From Kiritimatiellia bacterium (GTDB lineage Bacteria; Verrucomicrobiota; Kiritimatiellia; CAIQIC01; JAGNIJ01): a stretch of 64,000 nucleotides of DNA. Position numbers and translations under genes: made by a program. The DNA lies in assembly GCA_018001225.1 (NCBI GenBank), contig JAGNIJ010000015.1:18355-82354 (forward strand), given 5' to 3'. Below the pieces are notes generated by a model, which made no database searches, had not been told where the DNA came from, and saw nothing but the letters and a program-made list of their open reading frames with translations. Below are positions 43,130-50,348 of the stretch, one piece after another (within the stretch, counting starts at the first letter, position 1; each line of letters opens with the position of its first letter).

Positions 43130-44994
43130 GCGGCGGCGGACAGGACACGATGATCCGCCACGGGACGATCCTGCTGGCCGCGACGCAACTGGCCAACGCC
43201 TCCAATCTCCTGTTCCAGGTCGTCATGGGGCGCACGCTGTCGGCCGAGCAGTTCGTCGTGCTGGCCACGATGCTGAACATCGTCCTCGTCCTGGCCACGC
43301 CGATGGACGCGGTGCGCACGGCCATGGCGCATTTCGCGTCGCGCTTGAGCGGGGAGGGCCGGGCCGGGGAGATCCGCGGGCTGCTTGGGCGCAGCTTCGC
43401 GATGATGACCTGGGCGGCGGTCCCGGTCGTGCTGGCCGCGCTGGCGTTCGGGCCCGCGCTGGCGGCCTGGTTCAAGCTGGCCTCGGCCTGGCCGGTGGTC
43501 CTGACCGGCCTGATCGTGGCGGGCTCGTTCTACATGCCGGTTTTCATCGGCGCGTTGCAGGGCGTGCAGCGCTTCGGGTGGATGGTCGCCGCGCAACACA
43601 GCTGGAGCGTGGTCCGGCTGGCGCTTGGCTGGCTGCTGGTGGCCGCGGTCGCGCCGCTGGCGGTCTGGGGCCTGGCGGGGCAGCTGGCGGGCGTGGCCGC
43701 CAGCGTCGCGTGCGGCGGGCTCGGCTGGCTCGCGGTTTCCCGCGGGGAACCGGGCGATGCGCGCGCCCGGCCCGCGGGCGTGTTCCGGTACTTCGGGTTT
43801 TCGCTCCTGATCCTCGGCGGCTTCGCCGTGCTCATGAACGCCGATCTCATCCTGGTCCGCGGCCTGTTCACGCCGGAGGCGGCGCAGCCGTTCGCGCGGG
43901 CGGCGACGATCGGCCGGTCCGTCGTGTTCGTCTCGATCCCGATCGCCCTGGCGATGTTCCCGAAAGTGACCTCGGCGGGCGAGGTGGCGGCGGGGAGCCG
44001 CGGGACGCTGGGCCGGGCCTTCGCGTTCGCGTCGCTGGTGATCCTGCTGGCCGTCGGGGCGGTGTCCTTCTGGCCCGCCCTGCCGCTGCGGATCCTGTTC
44101 AAGGTGGCCGACCCGGACGCGGAGCTGGTCCGGCTGGTGCGGACCGTGACGTGGGCGATGAGCCCGCTGGGGCTGGCCTACCTGGCCATGCATTTCGAGT
44201 TGGCCCAGCACCGTTTCCGGCCGGCCCTGCCGCTGCTGGCCTGCGCCGCCGCTTACGTGCTGGCCGTCGCCCTGCGCCACGGGGAAGTGGGGCACGTGGT
44301 CCAGGCGCTGGCGGCCAGTTCCTGGCTGGCGGTGATCTGGTTGCTCGCCGGCCTGCCGTGGCGGCGTCGCGGGAGCTCCGCCCTCCAAGACATCTCCCCT
44401 TTGAATTCAGTTGGAGGGTCGAGCTCCCGCGAGACCGCGCAGGCGAAAGATCGTCCGGTGCCCGGACCGGGACGCCCCTGCGTTTTTTTCGATCGCGACG
44501 GCATCGTGAACCGGTCGCCCGGCCCCGGCTACGTCGAGCGCGTGGAGGATTTTTACCTGCTCCCGGAATTCGTCGAGGCCCTCCGCGTCGTCCGCGCTCG
44601 CGGTTACGAAGCGGTGATCGTGACGAACCAGCGCGGCGTGGCGCTGGGCCGGATGACCGCGGAGACGGTGCAGGCCATGCACGACGAGCTGGCCCGGCGG
44701 CTGCGCGCCGAGGGGCTGGACCTGCTGGACATCCGGGTCTGCACGGCGAACGACAACAGCCACCCCGACCGCAAGCCGAACCCGGGCATGATCCTGACCG
44801 CTGCCCGCCGGCACGGGCTCGACCTGTCGCGGTCCTGGATGGTCGGCGATCACGAGCGGGACATGGAGGCGGGTCGCCGGGCGGGTTGCCGGACGGTCCT
44901 GGTGGGAGGGGAGGGCGAGCCCCAGCCTGCCTCGACGGACTTCCGGATCCGCGACATGGCGGACTTGCCGGCCTTCCTCGAAGCGCATTTGTGA
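43126..44994 (+). CDS. Fusion of Wzx-like flippase and GmhB-like HAD phosphatase
   Basis: The 622-residue frame has two unrelated parts. Residues 1-413 form a polysaccharide exporter with about twelve helices (QLANASNLLFQVVMGRTLS, VFIGALQGVQRFGWMV, FRYFGFSLLILGGFAVLM). Residues about 445-622 form a HAD phosphatase of the heptose-bisphosphate/histidinol-phosphate type: CVFFDRDGIVNRSPG (Asp456, Asp458), VTNQRGVALGRM, HPDRKPNPGM and MVGDHERDMEAGRRAG. GmhB removes the 7-phosphate of heptose-1,7-bisphosphate. The classical zinc-loop cysteines (CDCRKP) are missing here (SHPDRKP). The junction (about 414-436) is encoded by a palindromic repeat. A GTG at 44458 could start the phosphatase separately. 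Other heptose genes follow immediately, supporting the role. Confidence 0.85.
   Translation: MSGGGQDTMIRHGTILLAATQLANASNLLFQVVMGRTLSAEQFVVLATMLNIVLVLATPMDAVRTAMAHFASRLSGEGRAGEIRGLLGRSFAMMTWAAVPVVLAALAFGPALAAWFKLASAWPVVLTGLIVAGSFYMPVFIGALQGVQRFGWMVAAQHSWSVVRLALGWLLVAAVAPLAVWGLAGQLAGVAASVACGGLGWLAVSRGEPGDARARPAGVFRYFGFSLLILGGFAVLMNADLILVRGLFTPEAAQPFARAATIGRSVVFVSIPIALAMFPKVTSAGEVAAGSRGTLGRAFAFASLVILLAVGAVSFWPALPLRILFKVADPDAELVRLVRTVTWAMSPLGLAYLAMHFELAQHRFRPALPLLACAAAYVLAVALRHGEVGHVVQALAASSWLAVIWLLAGLPWRRRGSSALQDISPLNSVGGSSSRETAQAKDRPVPGPGRPCVFFDRDGIVNRSPGPGYVERVEDFYLLPEFVEALRVVRARGYEAVIVTNQRGVALGRMTAETVQAMHDELARRLRAEGLDLLDIRVCTANDNSHPDRKPNPGMILTAARRHGLDLSRSWMVGDHERDMEAGRRAGCRTVLVGGEGEPQPASTDFRIRDMADLPAFLEAHL
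44367..44432. repeat. REP-like inverted repeat at the flippase-phosphatase junction
   Basis: tcgcgggagctc (44367-44378) pairs with gagctcccgcga (44421-44432), and ccctccaa (44381-44388) with ttggaggg (44411-44418), leaving a 22-base loop. The core gagctccgccctcca also occurs, on the other strand, in an intergenic inverted repeat near 63.75 kb, so this is a dispersed element lying in frame inside a gene. Confidence 0.8.
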
Positions 44995-45016
44995 TTCACG
45001 CGGGCCGGCTTATCCC

Positions 45017-45045
45017 TTGCCGACGGCCGGATCGCGGATTATAGT
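45017..45045 (+). promoter_or_regulatory. Promoter of the gmhA-led operon
   Basis: TTGCCG (45017-45022), a 17-base spacer and TATAGT (45040-45045). Transcription would start near 45052, 17 bases before ATG 45069, with CGGAG between as ribosome-binding site. Confidence 0.6.
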
Positions 45046-45068
45046 GCCCGCGCAATCGGAGTGCGATC

Positions 45069-45674
45069 ATGGCCATCGAGCGATCGGAACAGTACCTTGA
45101 AATTGTCATCCGCGCGGCGCGGCGGGTGGATTTGCGGACCGTGGAGCGGTTCATCGACCTGCTGGAGGCCGCGTACCGGGACGGGCGCGCCGTCTACTTC
45201 ATCGGCAACGGCGGCAGCGCGGCCAACGCCTCGCACTTCGCCGAGGATCTCTCCATGGGCGCCATGCCCGACCTCGAGGGGAAGCGCTTCCGCGTGTTGA
45301 GCCTCACCGACAACACCTCCTACATCACCGCGCTGGCCAACGACAAGGGCTTCGACCGCGTGTTCGAGCTCCAGCTCCGGCAGTTCGGGCAGAAGGGCGA
45401 CCTGCTCGTGGTCATCAGCGGCTCCGGCAACAGCCCCAACGTCGTGCGGGCGGCGGAGTACGCGAAGTCCATCGGGATGATCGTGGTGGCGCTCACCGGC
45501 TTTGACGGCGGGAAGATGAGGGCGCTGGCCGATCTCAACGTCCACGTGCCGCACCCGAACATGTGCCAGTCCGAGGCGGTGCATTCGATCCTGCAGCATC
45601 TGGTAGCCGACCTGCTCAAGGAACGGCTGTCCGCCCCGGCCCCGCGTCCCGCGGCGAGAGGCCGCCAGCGATAA
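45069..45674 (+). CDS. gmhA: SIS-domain sugar isomerase, GmhA-like (sedoheptulose-7-phosphate isomerase)
   Basis: The 201-residue protein is a SIS fold. VYFIGNGGSAANASHFAEDL (about 38-57) is the phosphosugar loop typical of GmhA, followed by LTDNTSYITALANDKGFDRVF and VVISGSGNSPNVVRAAEYA, then CQSEAVHSILQHLVADLL with the C-terminal Gln/Glu/His active-site block. GmhA makes D-glycero-D-manno-heptose 7-phosphate from sedoheptulose 7-phosphate, the first step to LPS heptose. The GmhB domain lies just upstream and an HldE-like enzyme two genes downstream. The family (SIS, GmhA/DiaA) is sure; GmhA over DiaA is chosen on context. Confidence 0.85.
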   Translation: MAIERSEQYLEIVIRAARRVDLRTVERFIDLLEAAYRDGRAVYFIGNGGSAANASHFAEDLSMGAMPDLEGKRFRVLSLTDNTSYITALANDKGFDRVFELQLRQFGQKGDLLVVISGSGNSPNVVRAAEYAKSIGMIVVALTGFDGGKMRALADLNVHVPHPNMCQSEAVHSILQHLVADLLKERLSAPAPRPAARGRQR

Positions 45675-45682
45675 GGCCGCAG

Positions 45683-47719
45683 ATGGGCTCCCGGACCCAG
45701 CCTGCGGCCGTCCCGTCCCGGTTTTCCCCCGGCCTGATCCTGGCGGCCGCGCTCCTCCTGTCGGCGTTCGTGCTGCGGTTCGCGCGGCTGGGTCACACCC
45801 CGATGTGGATCGACGAGCTGGACGTCTTCTGGAACTCCCGGTCGGAGCGCGGCCCGCTGGACGTGATCCTGTACACGCTGGGGAATTGCTTCGAGATCAA
45901 CACGAACGAGCAGATGCCTTTCCAGTATGCCTGGCTGAAGCTGTTCCTGGGCCTGTATCGGCTTCTGGGCATCACCGAACCGGGCGCGGCGCTGATCCGC
46001 CTGCCCATGGCCCTGCTGGGCTGGCTGGCCGTGGGGCTGCTCTATCCCGTCGCGCGCCGCCTGTACGGGCGCGCCACCGGGTTGTGGGCGCTGGGGCTGG
46101 GCGCCGTGTCTTTCTTCCAGGTCTATCAGAGCCGCGACGCAACGGCCTACAATCCGCTGATGTTCTTCCTGGCGCTGCACCTGCTGGGCGCGACCGGCTG
46201 GCTGCGCGCGGAGCCGCCGCGCCTCGGGGACCGCCTCGCCTTTGTCGCCGGCGCGGCGGGCCTGCTGCTGTCGCACCTATCGGCGTGGTTTTTCCTGGGG
46301 GCCGAGGGCCTGCTCTGGGCGGGCCGGGCGGCGTGGCGGCGCTGGCGCGGCGCGGAGAAGCGGACTTGGAGCGCCGAGTGGCGGGGCGGGGCGTTCGAGC
46401 CGGCGGGCTGGCTGCTCCTGTGCGCGCTGCCGTTCCTGATCGTGCCGTGGCGCGCGATCACAGCCTACCAGCCGCCGGGCCTCAAGGAGGAGGTGGAGAT
46501 CAGCACGCTGTCGTGGCCCTTTCTCCGCTACCAGTTGGCGCATTTCGGGTGGGGCCTCGGCGCCGGGCGCCTGGCCGGATTCGCGCTGGCCCTGGCGGGC
46601 GGCGCGGCGGCCTTGTTCAGCGTCCGGTCAACCCGCGCCCGCGGCGCGGCCCACCTGTTCATGCTGGCGGCGCCGGTGCTGCTGCTGTTCGCCGTGCCGC
46701 ACTCGCTGGTGTTCCCGCGCTACCTTACGATCGTCTATTTCCCGCTGCTGATCCTGGCCGCGCGGGGTCTGGCCTGGTGGACGGAGCAGGCGGGCCGCGC
46801 GTTGCGGCTCCCGGCGCGCTGGGCGTTCCTTCCCGCCGCCGCCGTCGCCGCGCTGGTCGCGGCCTGGCACGTCCGCCCGATGGCTCAACTCTTCGCGCTC
46901 CGCACGAAGCTGATGCCCGTGCCCCAGCTGATCGAGTGGCTGGAGTCCCGGCTTCCGGAGAACGGCCTGTACGTCTGGGAATCCGGCTACAACCTGCGTG
47001 ACGTGCCCGGGGCCTACCCGGTCCGCGGCCGGCAGGCGGCGTTCATGACCATGCACTCCGGGACCATCCGCGCGCCGGGCGTCGCGGAGCGCCTGGCGCC
47101 GATGGGCCGCGACCTGTTCCAGCGGTTCCCCCTCGCCGCGCTGCTGGCCACGGGATTCCCCGAGCCGCCGGCCGAAGGGCCCTGGGCGTGGATCGCCACG
47201 GACTTCGCCCGCCGGGAAGTCATCCGCAACGAAGGCCTGGAAGCCCTGCACCGCTACGGGTTCAGCCCTCACGGCGTCGTGTACCCGGCCAACCTGAATA
47301 TTGTCTGCTACTTCAACCGGCCGGAGGATCTGTCGGCGCGGCAGGCCGCCGACGGTTCTCCGTTCTTGGCCTATCCGGACGGGCCGGGCTGGCGCTATCT
47401 CCAGACCCGCGAGGGCCTGCTGTTCGCGTGCCCGGAGCCGGCCGGCGCGTTGCGCGTGCGCAACCCGTCCGGCGAAACGCGGGCCGCGCGGGTGCGGCTC
47501 GAGGGCGCAGTCCAGGCGGCCGGCAGTTTGCGGGTGACCGGCCCGGACGGGCAGGTCTTGACGCGAACCCTTCAACCCGGTAATCAGGTGAGGCAGGAGT
47601 TCGGCCCGTTCTCTTTCCCGCCCGGCGATCACGAGGTGCGGATGGAGTTCTGGCCGTCCGGCCGGAATGCCCTGCTGGTCTACGCCTTCCAGGTGATTCC
47701 GGGAGACGCCGAACCATAA
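45683..47719 (+). CDS. GT39-like (GT-C) membrane glycosyltransferase
   Basis: The start is placed at ATG 45683 (MGSRTQPAAVPSRFSPGLIL), eight bases after gmhA; the in-frame stretch before it lies inside gmhA. The 678-residue protein has about eleven membrane helices and the GT-C acidic motif in the first external loop (HTPMWIDELDVFWNSRSERG), then SFFQVYQSRDATAYNPLMFF, characteristic of Dol-P-mannose transferase-like enzymes. The last 200 residues are soluble and probably periplasmic, ending in a beta-sandwich (VRLEGAVQAAGSLRVTGPDG). It would transfer a lipid-linked sugar to the surface glycan assembled by this locus. Confidence 0.8.
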   Translation: MGSRTQPAAVPSRFSPGLILAAALLLSAFVLRFARLGHTPMWIDELDVFWNSRSERGPLDVILYTLGNCFEINTNEQMPFQYAWLKLFLGLYRLLGITEPGAALIRLPMALLGWLAVGLLYPVARRLYGRATGLWALGLGAVSFFQVYQSRDATAYNPLMFFLALHLLGATGWLRAEPPRLGDRLAFVAGAAGLLLSHLSAWFFLGAEGLLWAGRAAWRRWRGAEKRTWSAEWRGGAFEPAGWLLLCALPFLIVPWRAITAYQPPGLKEEVEISTLSWPFLRYQLAHFGWGLGAGRLAGFALALAGGAAALFSVRSTRARGAAHLFMLAAPVLLLFAVPHSLVFPRYLTIVYFPLLILAARGLAWWTEQAGRALRLPARWAFLPAAAVAALVAAWHVRPMAQLFALRTKLMPVPQLIEWLESRLPENGLYVWESGYNLRDVPGAYPVRGRQAAFMTMHSGTIRAPGVAERLAPMGRDLFQRFPLAALLATGFPEPPAEGPWAWIATDFARREVIRNEGLEALHRYGFSPHGVVYPANLNIVCYFNRPEDLSARQAADGSPFLAYPDGPGWRYLQTREGLLFACPEPAGALRVRNPSGETRAARVRLEGAVQAAGSLRVTGPDGQVLTRTLQPGNQVRQEFGPFSFPPGDHEVRMEFWPSGRNALLVYAFQVIPGDAEP

Positions 47720-47730
47720 AGGAGCCGGGC

Positions 47731-49254
47731 ATGCCGGAAGCGAAAATACTGGATTTGGACAGGCTGGCGGAAGTGGTGGCGAAGGCCCGGGCCCAGGGCC
47801 GGGTCGTGGTGCACTGTCACGGCGTCTTCGACCTGCTGCACATCGGCCACATCCGCTACTTCGAGCAGGCCAGGCGGATGGGGGATCTCCTGATCGTGAC
47901 CCTGACGCCCGACCGGTACGTGGACAAGGGGCCGCACCGCCCGGCCTTCACGCAGGACCTGCGCGCGGAGTCCATCGCCTCGCTCTCGTGCGTGGACTAC
48001 GTGGCCATCAACCGCTGGCCGACCGCCGAGGAGACCCTGCGGCTCCTTCGGCCCGACCTCTACGTCAAGGGGTCCGAGTTCAAGGAAATCACCAGCGACA
48101 TGACCGGCAAGATCGGCCGCGAGGAAAAGGTCGTCCGCGAAGTCGGCGCCCGCCTGGCCTTCACCGAGGACATCGTGTTCAGTTCCAGCAACCTCATCAA
48201 CACCCACATGTCCCTGTTCCCGGTCGAGGTGAAGGAGTACCTGAACCTCTTCAAGACGCGGTACTCGCTGGACCAGGTCCAGGAGGCGCTCGGCCGGCTC
48301 TCGAAGCTCAAGGTGCTCGTCATCGGCGACACGATCATCGACACCTACGTGTACTGCGAGGCCATCGGCAAGTCGTCCAAGGATCCCGTGCTCGCCCTGC
48401 GGCACCAGTCCGAGGACAGCTTCGCGGGCGGGGTGCTGGCCGTGGCCAACCACGTGGCGAACTTCGCGGGCCGCGTGGAGCTGTTCACCGTGCTGGGCAC
48501 GGTGAACACGCGGCAGGAGTTCATCACCTCGAGCCTGGCCTCCAACGTCACGCCGCATTTCTTCCTGCGGCCCGGCGCGCCGACGATCGTGAAGCAGCGC
48601 TTCCTCGAGGGCTACTCGCTGTCCAAGCTGCTGGAGATCTATTACATGGACCAGTCCGACATCCCGGACGAGACGGTCCGCGAGGTGAAGGCGGCCTTGG
48701 AGGAGAAGCTGGAGGAGTGCGACCTCGTGGTGGTGGCGGACTACGGGCACGGGATGATGGCCAAGCCCATCCGGCACCTGCTGTGCGAGAAGGCGAAGTT
48801 CCTGGCGGTGAACACGCAGGCCAACGCGGGCAACCGCGGCTTCAACACGATCACCCGCTACCCGCGGGTGGACTTCGGCTGCATCGCCGAGCACGAGATG
48901 CGCCTGGAGATGCGCGATGCCGAGGGCGAGTTGCGCCCGATGATCGAGAAGCTCGCACCCCATCTGAAGAGCAGGCTCTTCGTGGTGACCCGCGGGAAGA
49001 AGGGCGCGCTGATCTGGACCGCCGACGGCGAGTTCGTGATCGTGCCGGCCTTCGCCATGAAGGTCGTCGATCGCGTCGGGGCGGGGGATGCCTTCCTGTC
49101 CGTCACGGCGCTGGCCGCCGCGACGGGCGTCCCGCCGGAGATGCTGGGCTTCGTCGGCAACGTGGCCGGGGCGCAGGCCGTCGAGATCATCGGCAACCAG
49201 AAGGCCATCGACAAGCTCAAGCTCCAGAAGACCATCGTCTCCATGCTCAAGTGA
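47731..49254 (+). CDS. Bifunctional heptose nucleotidyltransferase/kinase with reversed HldE domain order
   Basis: The 507-residue protein carries an N-terminal nucleotidyltransferase (VVHCHGVFDLLHIGHIRYFE, HIGH at 37-40; PDLYVKGSEFKE) and a C-terminal PfkB sugar kinase (KVLVIGDTIIDTYVYCEAIG about 190-210; EDSFAGGVLAVANHVA; VVADYGHGMM; DRVGAGDAFLSVTAL with catalytic Asp453). E. coli HldE has the kinase first. Together the domains would phosphorylate heptose-7-phosphate at C1 and, after GmhB acts, attach a nucleotide to give an activated heptose; ADP is usual but cannot be proven. GGAG lies eight bases before the ATG. The next gene starts three bases after its stop. Confidence 0.85.
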   Translation: MPEAKILDLDRLAEVVAKARAQGRVVVHCHGVFDLLHIGHIRYFEQARRMGDLLIVTLTPDRYVDKGPHRPAFTQDLRAESIASLSCVDYVAINRWPTAEETLRLLRPDLYVKGSEFKEITSDMTGKIGREEKVVREVGARLAFTEDIVFSSSNLINTHMSLFPVEVKEYLNLFKTRYSLDQVQEALGRLSKLKVLVIGDTIIDTYVYCEAIGKSSKDPVLALRHQSEDSFAGGVLAVANHVANFAGRVELFTVLGTVNTRQEFITSSLASNVTPHFFLRPGAPTIVKQRFLEGYSLSKLLEIYYMDQSDIPDETVREVKAALEEKLEECDLVVVADYGHGMMAKPIRHLLCEKAKFLAVNTQANAGNRGFNTITRYPRVDFGCIAEHEMRLEMRDAEGELRPMIEKLAPHLKSRLFVVTRGKKGALIWTADGEFVIVPAFAMKVVDRVGAGDAFLSVTALAAATGVPPEMLGFVGNVAGAQAVEIIGNQKAIDKLKLQKTIVSMLK

Positions 49255-49257
49255 TCC

Positions 49258-50265
49258 ATGCACGCCGAACCGCCCCAGCGCCCGCCCGCCGACCTGTTTG
49301 ACCGGGGCCGGCTGCAGATCAAGCCGCTGGCCGATCGGAAGCACGACCTCGGGTTGGGCAGCATCAAGCCGCTGGAATCCGTCCTGTGCATCGAGCCCGC
49401 GCTCCGTGCGGTCGCCGCGCACATCCTGGCGGCCCGGGATGCCGGCGCGGCCGTTGTGCTGATGATGGGCGCGCACGTGCTGCGCGAGGGGATGCAGCGG
49501 TACCTCGTGGACCTCATGAAGCGGCGGCTGGTCACCCAGGTGGCGCTGAACGGCGCCGGGCTGATCCATGATTTCGAGCTGGCGCTGATCGGCCAGACGA
49601 CCGAGAGCGTGGCGCGGTACATAGCCGAGGGGCAGTTCGGGCTCTGGCAGGAAACGGGCCGGATCAACGACCTGGTGGCCGCCGCCGCCCGCAACGGGCT
49701 GGGCCTGGGCGAGGCCGTGGGCGCGGCGATCGCCGAGGGCGCCTTCCCGCACAAGGACATCAGCCTGCTGGCGCACGCCTGGCGGCTCGGCGTCCCGGTG
49801 ACCGTCCACGTCGGCATCGGGTACGACATCGTCTATGAGCATCCCAACTGCGACGGCGCGGCGTGGGGCGCGGCGAGCTACACGGACTTCCTGCGGTTCA
49901 CGAAGGGGCTGGAGCGGCTCGAGGGCGGGGTGGTGATGAACTTCGGCAGCGCGATCATGGCGCCGGAGATTTACCTGAAGGCGCTGGCCATGGTCCGCAA
50001 CGCGGCGCGGCCGGAGGGCCGGACCATCGCGCACTTCGCCACCCTGGTCTGCGACCTGCACGACCTGCCGACGGACTTCCACGCCGAGGCCCCGCGCGGC
50101 ACGGCGGGGTACTACTACCGCCCCTGGAAGACCATGCTCGTCCGCACCGTCGCCGACGGCGGCGAGAGTTTCTACGTGCGCGGCCGCCATGCCCAAACCA
50201 TCCCGGAGCTGTGGAGCGCCGTGAACGAGGTCGAAGCCGCGCGCGCCAGGACCAGGCCGGCGTAG
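49258..50265 (+). CDS. Deoxyhypusine-synthase-like NAD-binding protein
   Basis: The 335-residue protein resembles the deoxyhypusine synthase fold rather than a glycan enzyme. AAVVLMMGAHVLREGMQRYL followed by LVTQVALNGAGLIHDFELAL matches the family pattern of a Rossmann strand, Arg-Tyr-Leu helix and Gly-Ala/Asp block, and EHPNCDGAAWGAASYTDFLR then GGVVMNFGSAIMAPE fit the later NAD-site segments. Bacteria lack eIF5A, and bacterial relatives act on polyamines or unknown substrates. It follows the HldE-like gene by 3 bases, so a role in heptose or surface-glycan metabolism is possible. The family call is by eye and moderate. Confidence 0.55.
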   Translation: MHAEPPQRPPADLFDRGRLQIKPLADRKHDLGLGSIKPLESVLCIEPALRAVAAHILAARDAGAAVVLMMGAHVLREGMQRYLVDLMKRRLVTQVALNGAGLIHDFELALIGQTTESVARYIAEGQFGLWQETGRINDLVAAAARNGLGLGEAVGAAIAEGAFPHKDISLLAHAWRLGVPVTVHVGIGYDIVYEHPNCDGAAWGAASYTDFLRFTKGLERLEGGVVMNFGSAIMAPEIYLKALAMVRNAARPEGRTIAHFATLVCDLHDLPTDFHAEAPRGTAGYYYRPWKTMLVRTVADGGESFYVRGRHAQTIPELWSAVNEVEAARARTRPA

Positions 50266-50291
50266 CCCCGGCACCCCGTCGCAGAACGCCC

Positions 50292-50321
50292 TTGCCCCGG
50301 GCCGGAGGGCGGTCCTATACT
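50292..50321 (+). promoter_or_regulatory. Promoter of the 921-aa exported protein
   Basis: TTGCCC (50292-50297), an 18-base spacer and TATACT (50316-50321). Transcription would start near 50328, about 21 bases before GTG 50349. Confidence 0.55.
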
Positions 50322-50348
50322 TGGTCCGGGAAGGGGGTGTCGTATCCA

